This document shows, piece after piece, positions 10,095 through 21,370 of a stretch of DNA of 64,000 nt; position 1 is the stretch's first letter, and every line of letters begins with the position of its first letter. The notes beneath the pieces are model-generated. The model saw nothing but the letters and a program-made list of their open reading frames with translations. It had not been told where the DNA came from and ran no database searches. The DNA is from Seminavis robusta. Lineage: Eukaryota; Bacillariophyta; Bacillariophyceae; Naviculales; Naviculaceae. The stretch is taken from assembly GCA_903772945.1 (NCBI GenBank), contig CAICTM010000347.1, forward strand, positions 1 to 64,000, written 5' to 3'. A program made the translations under genes and the position numbers.

Positions 10095-11144
10095 ATGGCC
10101 ATGCCAACGTCACGCTGCTTTTCTTTGATGAGAATGTTCTGGTTATTTGCAATGATGGTGACCGTGAGAGCTGCTGCCAATGAGGTCAACATGAACCACA
10201 ACGACAGCTCTATTCCCGCAGGACCTGCGTTCACTTTGAATGCTCGCAAGATTTTCCTGGACGTCATGTCGGGAGGATCGTCGACTGTGGGATACCAAGG
10301 CCCACCTCAACCAACACTGGTTCTAGGCGCCGGTCTCCCTCGCACTGGCACTGCTAGTCTCCGAAAGGCGCTTTCAATGCTAGGTTTGAACTGTTACCAC
10401 ATGATGGTGGCTCATGAAACAGCCGGTCATCTGGAGATGTGGCGTCAACATCTTTCCTTACAAACAATCTCCGTGGATGAGGTCATGGACGGGTTGGCCA
10501 TGGCTGGTTTCAACGCCACTATTGATGCTCCTTCGGCATTTCACTACAAGGAACAATTACGGCGATACCCCCAAGCCAAAGTCATCTTGACAGAACGCAG
10601 TGAGCAACAAGATCTTGCAGCAGAACATTGGGCTGAAAGCGTCAGCACTACCATCTTGCGCATTCCCTTGATTACACGAGAAGTTCCTTGGAGTTGGATG
10701 GGATTTGCCGTTCGATATGGACAGTTCCAAGATTCCATGTACGAAAGAGTCAAGCTACCCCATGAGATTGATGACTTTCCGCGCTTGCCAACGTTCTACA
10801 AGCAGTGGAATGCAGAAGTCAAAGATTCGGTTCCAAAGCAAAATCTACTAGTGTTTCGGGCACAGGACGGATGGAAACCACTCTGTGACTTTCTCTCTCC
10901 TGTAGCAGACATTGTGGAGAGCAACTGCCGAATCATCATGGCTGCTGGAGTGGAGTATCCATACGAAAATGACAAAACCAAGATTATCGCGTGCTCAGCT
11001 GTCTTCTTGACGATCACAAGGATTGTCAAGGCCATTCCGGCTGTGGCTGTACCGGTAGCGGTTGCCATTATTGCTATGTGGTTGCGATTATTAAAGCGGC
11101 AACGAATATCTCATGGTGTTTCGGAAAAGGGCAGGATCGAGTGA
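10095..11144 (+). CDS. Sulfotransferase-family protein, signal-anchored
   Basis: Single exon of 349 aa. I chose the ATG at 10095 (context CACCATGG) over an in-frame ATG at 9996 because it begins a clear hydrophobic signal (residues 9-27) after a short leader. The core starts with PTLVLGAGLPRTGTASLRKAL (split: PTLVLGAG, then the P-loop LPRTGTASL at about 81-89), the 5'-phosphosulfate loop of the Sulfotransfer_4 (P-loop sulfotransferase) family. Later family-like features are AKVILTERS, the Trp-rich EVPWSWMGF block and a final LLVFRAQDGWKPLCDFL block. A second hydrophobic segment near the C-terminus (about 300-330) ends in basic residues LLKRQR, which suggests a C-terminal membrane anchor. The acceptor substrate cannot be inferred. 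Confidence 0.82.
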   Translation: MAMPTSRCFSLMRMFWLFAMMVTVRAAANEVNMNHNDSSIPAGPAFTLNARKIFLDVMSGGSSTVGYQGPPQPTLVLGAGLPRTGTASLRKALSMLGLNCYHMMVAHETAGHLEMWRQHLSLQTISVDEVMDGLAMAGFNATIDAPSAFHYKEQLRRYPQAKVILTERSEQQDLAAEHWAESVSTTILRIPLITREVPWSWMGFAVRYGQFQDSMYERVKLPHEIDDFPRLPTFYKQWNAEVKDSVPKQNLLVFRAQDGWKPLCDFLSPVADIVESNCRIIMAAGVEYPYENDKTKIIACSAVFLTITRIVKAIPAVAVPVAVAIIAMWLRLLKRQRISHGVSEKGRIE

Positions 11145-12162
11145 TCTGAGAAACATACGCGGTAGATGGCCAAAGACCGCCAGACCCCCACTACATGTAT
11201 GACTTTGGCGGTGCGCCTGACGACGGGGTGGGCTTGTGAAGAAGCACTGTTCTCTTCCAGTTTTGTTGCTTGCACTGTTCTCTTCAGATGTGATTGTTAC
11301 TTTACATACATGTACCGTATAGGTGAACCAAATATATCTACTAGCTAAAATAACTTGAAAGAGAGACATTCTTAATAAGTTGCGTGTTCTCTCAGTACGC
11401 CCAACGTTGCCTCGAGCCTTCTAATCGCCTCCAACAGCCGCCCAACAAGCAACCCTGAAGCCTCACTGTAGCTAGTACAAAGTGTACAAAGCTTTGAAGC
11501 TGCCGAGACCCAACCGTGTACTATTCAAGCTCTGAAATTCCAGACTGTTGTGATCTAAACAAGTAGCGAGTCGCCAGGGTGGAGAGGACAAAAAAATGGA
11601 CCCGCGACTGTTCGTGTACGCAATGGGTGGTCTATTGGAGGATCCGATATCATGATGGAACTCTGTCAGTGTGGAGAATAGGGAGAAATGATTCAACAGG
11701 CAAAGACACAGCTTTGATCGGTTTCTATGTATCTGATCTTGATCTGCAATCAATGTATGCATAGCAAGCCACTTGCTATTTAGCTAGTAGTACCAGTGGT
11801 CACCTTGCCAACCAGGGTACCAAAAGTGATGTGGGTGGGAAGAGAAAAAGGGTGCCAAACAGCCTTGCAACTTTGTTGCTAGATCAAGTGTGGGTCGAAC
11901 AAATCCAACTCCCGCGGTTGGCATGCGCTTCAGGGTGAGAGGACAAAATTCTCGCGAGGAAACAGACAAATAGTTTCTTCCACAAACTTTCTACTTTCAA
12001 GCTCCTGGTCTAGGAAACAACATTCGGCTCTTCCCCGCCAGAGATTGCTTATTTCATCGAAGACGAAACAGTGGATGTTGACGGGACAGAAGAAAGCATA
12101 ACACCGGATGACAAGGTCTCGTTTCCTTCAGTCGAAAGAAGGCCACCTAACAGCAAAAACAT
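11145..12162. other. Intergenic spacer after sulfotransferase
   Basis: I see no supported gene. Short open frames on both strands have no recognisable domains. The region includes the presumed 3' flank of the sulfotransferase gene. Confidence 0.5.
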
Positions 12163-13524
12163 GCGGTTCCTACTTCCACTGTTTTGGCTCTCTGCAACGA
12201 CGTCATCTTCTCCTGCCTCTTCCTCGGAGGTGATCAATCCTCACATCGAGGTGCAGGATGGGATGAGGAGGTCCGAAACTTCCAGTATACTCCGCGCGAG
12301 TTACAAGACACTTGCACCAAACTCGGCATTTTATCGTTGCCCTGCCCAGTTCCCTGTTTGGATATTGGGAGGACTTCATTGTAGCTGACACTAGCGACGC
12401 CTACCGTACACCTTACGAGGTCCAAGATAGAGACTTGACAATGTCAATCGCGCACTGGTGGCGGTGGTCGTCCCGCCTACCGGTATCACAGATCAAGCGA
12501 CAGTGGTCGACATGGAAAAACTGAAACTGGAACCTGGGCTGCAGGACCTGGCCGGCAAGTACGTTCCAATCAGACAGCTCCAATGCCATTGTTGACGGTT
12601 CATGTGGCCCCAACATGACCTTGTATTATGAGCTCTCTTCATGGGTATACTTTGCCTATCCTCGCATTACTCCCATGGATTCGTCTTTTGTGGTGGTTAC
12701 TAATGCCGCGATAGAGCTGTCATCCGAAATCCGACGCAGAACTGCGTGGGACCACTGTGTTGAATATCAAGTCCAACCCGAACGGGCCAACAGAAAACCG
12801 AGTGGAGACGAAACTTACAAAGTCATTCCCCAATTGGATTCTCCATGCCAACTCTTTGGAGGGATACACGGCACATCAATCCGATGGTAACGTCAAAACA
12901 CGTGGACCAGAAATCGGCTCGGCAACTGCCAAAGTAGGCAGATGCTTTCCATCGGAAGCGGAGCAGTCGGAACCTCAACATGACGACACGACGAATGAGG
13001 GAGTCATGCCGTCGTCATCCTCCTCATCTTGTAGTACCGCTCCCTGCGAATGCCCCACACGTTGCACCAATGGCGAATGCGTCTCGGTTTACAGCAGCCA
13101 CAATGGAAACTTGGGCAACACTAAAACGAATATGACAATCTTTATGTCAATGGCAACAATCACAACGTTAACACCAAAGTCAACAACAATAGTCACTGGG
13201 AACGTTATCAAACGTCCATACGATCGAACTATACCCAACACTGGTTGTGATTTGGACAAGAACTGCGATGGATATGTCAGTTACGAGGAGACTGCGGGGA
13301 CTTGTCTGCCGGAATCATTGGCATGGATGGTGTTGCCGCCTTCTTTGCTTGGTAATGTTGTTTTGGCAACAAAGATGGTGCACAACACCGTGCACTTTCT
13401 TAAAGATTGCGTGAGGCTTTTGCAGTCCTTGCACCTTGTTCCCCTCCATATTGCTAGTCAATCGGCTTTTGTACGCGCCAATACGAAATCACCACGTCTC
13501 CAGCCCAATGGGGGTCTAGAGTAG
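12163..13524 (+). pseudogene. Unresolved secreted/EF-hand locus, possibly decayed or multi-exon
   Basis: Several plus-strand frames look protein-like but do not form one ORF. At 12163 an ATG starts a good signal peptide (MRFLLPLFWLSATTSSSP). A second frame over 12580-12890 reads NAIVDGSCGPNMTLYYELSSW with further Cys. A third frame (12757-13524) has a Cys-rich patch (CSTAPCECPTRCTNGEC) and a perfect 12-residue EF-hand loop DKNCDGYVSYEE near 13258-13293. The frames overlap or are interrupted, so this is either a gene with introns I cannot place or a decaying gene for a secreted calcium-binding protein. I cannot decide between them, and the family is not recognised. Confidence 0.35.
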
Positions 13525-14131
13525 AGAAGTGATCGACGGAACCCGTCCCAAGCAGCGTTTATGTTGCAAGCCTGCTTTTCTCCTGCGTTCATGGGCAAAT
13601 TCGAGGAGTTTCCCGCACTGTCATGGTAGCTCAGGGTTCTCCCCGTTGAGAACCCACTTCAGGAATATGAATTCAACCTGGCTACCGTAGTAAGGCCACT
13701 GAAAGCAAATCATTATGGGGTAGCACATTCATGCGCATGACCGGACAGCACACATCTGCCAATGTCTGAACACACTACTGGTTGATCTACGTTTTGGAGG
13801 AAGCTATCCTTGAGCGAGGGAAGCTGTTTTGTTCTGTCCTTCATCTACAATGCTTATGGATACTGATGCAAGCATAGAAGAAAGAGGAATATTGATACTT
13901 CAGTGGCTGATTCCCTATTTCTATTTCTGCTACAAGAATAAAGCTATCATACCTGAACAAGTGGCCTGGAGGTTCATGACAATCAACCTGAGAACCACCC
14001 CCACTACACTTGTGTCATTCCATTTCATAGAATGACTGTAGAAAACCAAGCAGCCAGCCAGGTTGTGCAATCTTCCAATGGAACATCATCAATCATGTTC
14101 ATGCTCCATACATGTAATTTGTCGTTGTTTT
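13525..14131. other. Spacer and 3' flank of the H3 variant gene
   Basis: No gene is supported. Part of it (about 13820-14131) resembles the 3' flanks of the other H3 genes only loosely, for example in the GAAGCTGTTTTGTTCTG word. The variant gene's 3' region has therefore diverged from theirs. Confidence 0.45.
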
Positions 14132-14730
14132 TTAGGACCGTTCACCCCGGATGCGGTGAGCAAGCTTGATGTCCTTGGGCATGATGGTGACACGCTTGCC
14201 ATGGATGGCGCAAAGATTGGTATCCTCAAACAATCCAACAAGGTAGGCTTCGGCAGACTCCTGAAGAGCCAGAACCGATGATCCTTGGAATCTGTAAGAA
14301 ACACAATGGAGAAGGCGTGCTGTGAGTTCGCTGATAGTGCCATGGTGGCAATCATTTCCAACCAAGGTTGGGTACTCACCGAAGATCAGACAAGAGTTCT
14401 TGTTCAATCTCACGAACAAGACGTTTGAAGGGAAGCTTGCGGATCAACAAGTCAGTACTCTTCTGGTAGCGACGGATCTCACGGAGGGCAACAGTTCCAG
14501 GGCGGTAACGGCGGGGCTTCTTGACGCCTCCTTGCTGAGGGGCACTCTTGCGGGCAGCCTTGGTGGCCAGCTGCTTGCGGGGAGCATTTCCTCCAGTGGA
14601 CTTGCGGGCGGTTTGCTTGGTTCTGTGGGTTTGAGAGGGAAGGGAGAGAAGGAGGACGATAGTCAGGTTCAAGCACCCAAGAGCATTGGATACTGCCTCA
14701 TGATGTTCAACACTGAACTCACCGTGCCAT
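14132..14730 (-). CDS. Divergent histone H3 variant lacking K14 and K79
   Basis: Three exons on the minus strand: 14723-14730 (ATGGCACG), 14380-14622 and 14132-14291, giving 411 nt and 136 codons with stop. The intron sites GTGAGT...AG match those of the other H3 genes here. The frame is intact and of canonical length. Relative to the canonical copy at 19.9-20.5 kb the changes are K14N, A31Q, T32Q, H39R, Q68K, A75E, D77E, Y78L, K79L, N80S, A88S, A95S, A114G, Q125K, R128H and T135S. K4, K9, K18, K23, K27, K36 and K56 are kept. It lacks the long loop 1 and divergent tail expected of a centromeric H3. An intact frame with clustered changes suggests a functioning variant, but early decay of a duplicate cannot be excluded. 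Histone H3 packages DNA in nucleosomes. Confidence 0.85.
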
Positions 14731-16031
14731 TGTTGCTTTTTGATAAGTTGAGGTACCAGAAGAGAAGGAGGTTGATGGAGACGAGAATTGCCTGGAAGCT
14801 GTTGCCTAGAGCAGATTGTGAGTCCAAGGCTTGTCAATTGAAGAGCTGTTAGGTTTGACAGAGCCACGGTGCTAGTAGGTAGTAGGAGTGTTTGAAAGAG
14901 AGACGTTGAACGTGGAGACGTCGGCCCCAGCTGTTGAAAATCGTCGTACGTAAAATCCTTGAAATCACTCCAACGTGGATTTCGTCTCGTCGGCAAACAA
15001 CTGAAACTCCTCTTCGCTCGAATCGAATCAACTTCCGCTTGCTTGCTGTTAACAAAACCTCTAGTCCTCTTCAAGCGTTCCTCGATAGGGGTTTCCTGTC
15101 CACCACTCGCTCACGGTAGGGTTGATCGAAACGGCAAAGGGGCCTTTTTCAACTGAATTTCGAAAAATATGAAAATAATGTGAGCCCGTGTGAGCCGTGC
15201 GGACCCAACTGTATAGTACCGGTACTAGTAGTCTGAGCTAGCTATGCATAGTAATTTTGGTCTCGAGGATGCCGCGCCAATCACAGATTGAACTCAGAAC
15301 TTGCATCCAACGATAATTTTAAAATCGCACAACGCATTCCACCATGGGCATCACGTTCTCTTTTTGTCTTCTTGATCAGGTTCAGTGACGACCATGTTGA
15401 ATGTCATCATACACAACATGTTGGATTGAAATTGCGACCATGGGCGCCCGGGCTCTCATTTGGTTTATCTTTCAAAAGAGTGGCGCTGGATTGAAATTTG
15501 CGACCATGTTGATGCATGCAAGAACCACTGAGAGAGGGCAAACAGATGGGACCGGGACCGTCTCAACGGCCAAAGATACCTTACGAAGTACCAATTATTG
15601 AGTGGATCAGTAACACGCCATCTTCGGGCTGTGATGATGAAGATTCGATTCGCTACCGGTACACTGTACGGTATCGTGTGTATCGCGATATCGCGATCTG
15701 CCCGTTGTGTCGAGCAATGCCGGCACAGCTGCTGACATCCCCCGCCCCGCAAAAGCAACTTCCATCCAGTAGGTAGGTAGGTACACGTACTGGTGCAGTA
15801 GCGTTAGAGTTGACTTGGTTATTGGCGAGAAGGTGAATAAATCTTTCTAGTGTGAAGATTTAATGGGCACATGGCAGGCGTCTCCTTCAAATTGGAGCTT
15901 GTGGAAATTGGGTAGCATTGTGTTTGGTGATTGATGTGGTCCTTGTTTTGGTTGTGCTGTACATAAGCGACGAGTTGTGTTCCTACTATTACTACTAGCT
16001 AGCTATTAGAAGAAGAAGAAGAGTAGATCCG
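14731..16031. other. Spacer between H3 variant and NEDD1 gene (divergent promoters)
   Basis: The two flanking genes diverge, so both promoters lie here. The H3-type upstream element appears in reverse as GTTTGAAAGAGAG at about 14889-14902. The rest has no supported gene. A GTACCGGTAC word lies at about 15217, an ACCGGTACACTGTACGGTA palindromic cluster at about 15655, and CTAGCTAGCTA just before the NEDD1 start. Confidence 0.5.
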
Positions 16032-18592
16032 ATGTCATCATCCTTCTCGTCAGGTGCATCGCCGGTGTTGGTGATTGGGTCTGGTTCTACAGTAGTTACT
16101 TGGGATTGTCGAGACGAATTATCGTCTTCCGAAGAGGGACGCCGCTTCTATCGACCCTTCTCGCCCCCCAACAATGACACTACTACCAGTGCTAGTACCG
16201 GTAGTATGGCTAGGATATCTGATCTGGCTTGGAATCACAATGGACAAGGTGAGAGACGGTCTACTTCTCAAGTTATGCTATCGTATGGTACCGTACCGAA
16301 GCCCTCACTTAAGGTGTTTCTTTTGTGTCATTTTTTGGCTCCTTTGTTCCAGTTCTGGCATGCTGCTCTACCGCGACCGCTCTGGAAGATCCAATACGCA
16401 AAAACATTGTTCTACTGTCATCCAGTACAGGTTCCATGCTGGATTCCTTTCGTCACACAGACTCGTCCAGCGATCCTACCAAAGGACATCAAAACCGACG
16501 TGCTGGAACAGGACCTGCTGCTACCTGTGTCGCCTTTGGTGGAAAATCGAGATATCTATGCATTGGGGATCAACAGGGAGATGTCTGCTTGTGGGACCTA
16601 AAAAAACAAAGCCGTGTCAGACAATTCAAATCTAAAAGACGACATCCATGCCTACAAGCTTGTCTAGATCCTACTGCTACCTACGTTTGTGCTCTCTCGG
16701 CTGAAACATTCACTCTTTTCCATCTGCGACAAGCAACATTTGCTAAACAATGGACGTTTGGAGGTACCCACCACAACAATAGCAACAACAGTACAAAGGG
16801 TGGATGGAATCAGTTCCGATTCTCACCACTTCAGCCAAGCTTAATGGCTTTGGGGGATACCACTGGGAGAATTCAACTCCATGACGGACTCGAATATGAA
16901 CAACCACAGCTAGTCTGTGGAGGAGGACACACCAGTCATCTTGCAACATCAACCTCTCTATTGCCTCATCATGCTAGCCCCATCACTGGATTGGCATTTT
17001 CTACACAAAACTCAAAACTACTCGCAAACGTTAGAGCCAATGGCATCCTAGAGTTCGTCGACACTAGCACTGGAGAAGTCATTCATCATCAACAGACTGG
17101 TGGCAACGCAAGCGCTCTGGCATTTCAGGGAGTCTCCTGTGTCGTCGGCACAGAAACCGGTGAAGTTCAAGTATACGATTTACGCAAAATGATGCAACAA
17201 TTTGGAAAGGCCGTCACCACTCATAAGATGCAAGGTGGCCAGCCCATTAAGACTCTCGAGTTTGCACCCATTCCCAAAAACAATGGTTGGAGTACCACCA
17301 GCACAAGCAATTCTAGTGCTTCCAACAATAGTACTGCAGTGGGCGTGGCTGGAAGGTCCCGATCACCACCGTCCCGTCGACCCAGTGGAGGTGCAGTCAG
17401 TCTCGGATTAGGAAATGCCATCTCCTTTGATTTGGAATCAAGAGCTAGTATGACTTCGTCGACGTCCTATGCCGACCCGGTCCCCTCCATTGTGGCCAAT
17501 TCTTCCGGATTGACCACTGCCACTGATGCTTCCAATATGGTCGTTCGTTCCGGTAACACAGCAACGCTTCTCGGCGATGCACCGGCCGTGGTAACAGTCG
17601 AAGATCGCAAACCGGCTGCCACGGAGGCTCCTTCCCATAACAGCAGCATCAACAACAACAATAATACCGGCGGCATGACAGCCGTCAAACCAAATCACCA
17701 ATCATTGTCCGTGCATGTATCATCCATGCGAATGGCGTCGTCGCAGTCCACAGAAGAGCTCACTGCTTCGCCCGCTGCCAATTCGAACCGCAGTGGTGGC
17801 AACCCCTCCACCTTTCACGCCAATGCCAATGCGGCTGGCTCGAGCGACAAGTATCAAGGGGCCCCAAACACTGCCAATGCTGCCCCACAACCCATGGCGG
17901 CAAATACCCCTACAACCAAGTCACGGTCAAACGAACTACCCACTCGTACGACTGCTTCGAATTCTAGCAGTATCGGGAGCGACAGATTGCTATCGCAAAA
18001 GACCACCCCTACGTCGCAAATGTCGGCAACGTCCAGTGCTGCTGCTAGCGGAGGTAGGTCTGGCATCTCGAATCAACAAGAACAAAAGGCTGCTGCAAAG
18101 AATGGACACGATAGAGGCAGCAGCGGCTATACTCGAGTCAACCGACAGTACCAAAACGACAATGCCAGCAACACTGCCGCTGGTGCTGGTTACACTGGTC
18201 CTCATGGTAGCCCAACCAGTCGCAGTTACCGTGGCAGCAACAATAATCACAATGCTACGGAACCACTTTCTTCATCCAGTAGTACCAGCAGCGTTAGCAA
18301 CAACAAGCATTTTCATCCAACCTCCGAAATGGCCACCTTCCTGCAAAGCATGATGCGACAAGAACTGCAATATCACATGTTTAGTCTGCAGGAAGACATG
18401 GAAACATCCATTCGCAATCTGCACGTGGACATGATTCGTCAATTTCAACGTCAATCACAAGAAATGACGTCCGTCTTACGACAGCAGCAACATCAGATCG
18501 ACCAGCTGATGCAAGAAAATGAATTTCTGAGGAATCAAAATGGAGCCTTGCAACGACAGCAACAACGCAAGAATGGATACAACCTTCCTTAA
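16032..18592 (+). CDS. NEDD1: NEDD1/GCP-WD-like WD40 protein (gamma-tubulin recruitment)
   Basis: CDS is 16032-16248 joined to 16353-18592 (818 aa); the 104-bp intron splits a Val codon. The first ~330 residues form WD40-type repeats (for example LCIGDQQGDVCLWDL, ALGDTTGRIQLHD and VVGTETGEVQVYDL). A long Ser/Asn/Ala-rich linker follows. The last ~90 residues are helical: MATFLQSMMRQELQYHMF, then NLHVDMIRQFQRQSQEM and a leucine/glutamine-rich coil. This WD40-plus-C-terminal-helix layout, and in particular the N-L-H-x-x-M-I-R-Q-F block, match NEDD1, whose C-terminus binds the gamma-tubulin ring complex while the propeller targets it to the spindle and microtubules. Function is inferred from that family. 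The start is the first ATG of the open frame. Confidence 0.85.
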
Positions 18593-19892
18593 AACAGCGT
18601 CGCTGATCTTTACTCAGAAAAAGAGATCCGTAGTCTTCGTCGACACCATCATTGTCGTCCATTTGCACTGTCCAGTAATGCTCACTTAGATTTGTCTCAA
18701 GCCTTGCTATCATTGGATCCTTCATTGTTGCGGATACTCTTCATCTATGGGCGTTCCTCCTTTGTAGACGTAACACACCCAAGAAGATGGGAGGTATTGC
18801 TTGCTGAGCTACGGGAGCATCCATGATTGAATCATTCCAACTCCAACGGACCAAAACTCTTCTCTATTGACAATTTCTTCCTGGCTCCTAGCCAACCTTT
18901 TTCATGAACCAAATGGTGAGGCCTTCATTTGTCTCGGGAAGGAATCTGGCACAGTAATTCCCCTGCACTCGTACGTTCTACCGCTACTGTATCGGAGCCA
19001 GCTATTAATACACCCAAATTGTTTACCCAGGACTTTACTTCATAAACGCAAGATTGTTCCAAGTTCCAGTGCACAATCGGGAGATAGCTGCTTGAGGTGA
19101 CCGGCTTGTAGGTCATTCCGGTAGGAGAGGAACCATGCTTTCAGCACCCTTTTTATTTGGGACGAGAAACCTCATTACAACAGCATGTGGAACCGTTGTG
19201 AGCGACAATCAGCCGACAAGTCACGGATCCCCTTTAACCAGAATTTCCAATTAGCTGATAAAGCTCCTCCTCAGTTCCAAAAAAACAAACTTCCAGAGCC
19301 CAGCCCTGCTCAACCGATATGGTGGCGTGGTGCCTTCATCCCACTGGCTCCATTCTTGTGAACTCAACCTTTTCCGTGCTAGTCAGCCACAAGTGCGCTA
19401 TTCAAGACCATCCCTGGGATATCTAGCTGTATCTATAGTTACCCAGGGCCAACCAAAGTACCCCCACCAGAACTCTAGGCCTTGAAGGAATCTATCGTTG
19501 GGGGAAAGCATCAACACGGGGGTTTAGAGTTGGTACTCGTAGATTATCTATGGAAGCGAGCTGTTTTGTTGTCTTGATCTACAAACCTTACTCAATAACA
19601 GTAATGATGTATGCAAACAAGCAAGATTTCAAATGGCAATGTGATACTGTTTTTTAAATTTCATTACAAAGAATGCTACCTGCAAGTAGCCATGGCACAA
19701 ATGGTTCCCCAATAAAGATGACCCACAACCTGCAAATTCCCCCAGCCAACCTGAGACACTTGGTGTGTCATTGAATTCAAATTGTGGTAGAATGGGCTGT
19801 CAAAATCCAAATAGACAGCCTCGTTGCCGTCTTCCCAAGCAACATCAATCATCCATCTTCACCGTTCTCCAAAGTCAGTTTGTTGTCGGTTT
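18593..19892. other. Spacer, NEDD1 to canonical H3 (convergent 3' ends)
   Basis: I see no supported gene. The right part (about 19550-19892) is the 3' flank of the H3 gene and is clearly homologous to the 3' flanks of the H3 copies at 50.7-51.0 and 55.1-55.45 kb. It shares words such as CAAGCAAGATTTC, GAATGCTACCTGCAAG, GGGCTGTCAAAATCC and GCAACATCAATCATCCAT. Confidence 0.6.
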
Positions 19893-20490
<598 letters not shown>

Positions 20491-20640
20491 TGTTGAGGAG
20501 ACAAGAACAGAAGGTTGATGCAGACAAGAATTTGCTTTGAAGCTTTTGTTGAGCGAAGATTATGAGGATTGGGAATTGGGAGCACCGAGAAGAGTGATGG
20601 CAAGTACAGCGGTATGCATACGAGTACGGTAGAAGCATTC

Positions 20641-20700
20641 GTTTTGAAAGAGTGAAGCCATCAATTTGGTTCAATTTGCGCGCCATAAACCAACGAATAC
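20641..20700 (-). promoter_or_regulatory. Conserved H3 upstream element
   Basis: Read in the gene's direction, GGCGCGCAAATTGAA is followed about 20 nt later by CACTCTTTCAAAAC, the latter ending about 150 nt before the ATG. The same two words in the same order lie upstream of the 50-kb H3 copy (about 49937-49970). The second word alone, with small changes, lies upstream of the other two H3 genes (14888-14902 and 56289-56302). This shared position suggests a common H3 promoter element; its function is inferred. Confidence 0.6.
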
Positions 20701-21370
20701 ATGGGGCTCGGCAACGGCTACACTTTGTAGTTGAGTGGTTCCAATAATTGTACCGGTACGGTAGTAGCACATATGGATGCTGGTCCATGTAGCACGCCTC
20801 TCGGCGGGGAATTCAAAGGAATAAAAAATTGTTGGGCTTCGGGCTTTGCAGTTGTTAACGGCTATTTCTGGCCAGCTCTCTCTCGCACAAGACTAAGTAA
20901 GTATCATACTGTACCAAACCGGTCAAAAAATCGAAATTTGCGGCCCAAGAAAAGCCAGTAGGGCTGTAATAGAATTCTAATTTTAAGTAAAACACTAGCT
21001 ACGTAGCTTTCTAAAGTGGTTCAAGGCTACAACACTGAGTGTCAACACCGGTACCGGTACTAGCTAGCTAGTACCGGTAGCAGCTCCGGTACCGGTAGCT
21101 CTGTTTGCTGAGCAGTGCAAAGAGCCGCAAACTCGATAGAATCAACCATTCCACTTTGGACGAAAAGGCAATCAACCAATTATTTCATAAGTCTTATGAT
21201 TATCTATTCACGGTATCTATAGCTTTCCCTCATTCCTCGGTAAACAGACACTGCGCACTTCAGATGGGAGCAAGTTGGGCGAGTAATAAGACCGGCAAGA
21301 GCACACCAATGAAATCCTGTCATTGATTGCTCATCCTGAAAAAGCCTTGTCTGTTGACCACCGTAGACTG
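20701..21370. other. Spacer, H3 promoter side to IQ giant 3' end
   Basis: I see no supported gene. The left part (about 20780-20880) matches, in reverse, the sequence upstream of the 50-kb H3 copy near 49560-49630 (AGCCGTTAACAACTGC, CTTTGAATTCC), so an older H3 duplication included this flank. A dense cluster of GTACCGGTAC and CTAGCTAG words lies at 21040-21100. Confidence 0.55.

Noticed and set aside
14132-14730. The H3 variant as a centromeric H3
   Set aside because: Its length equals canonical H3, with no extended loop 1, and the N-terminal tail is largely canonical.
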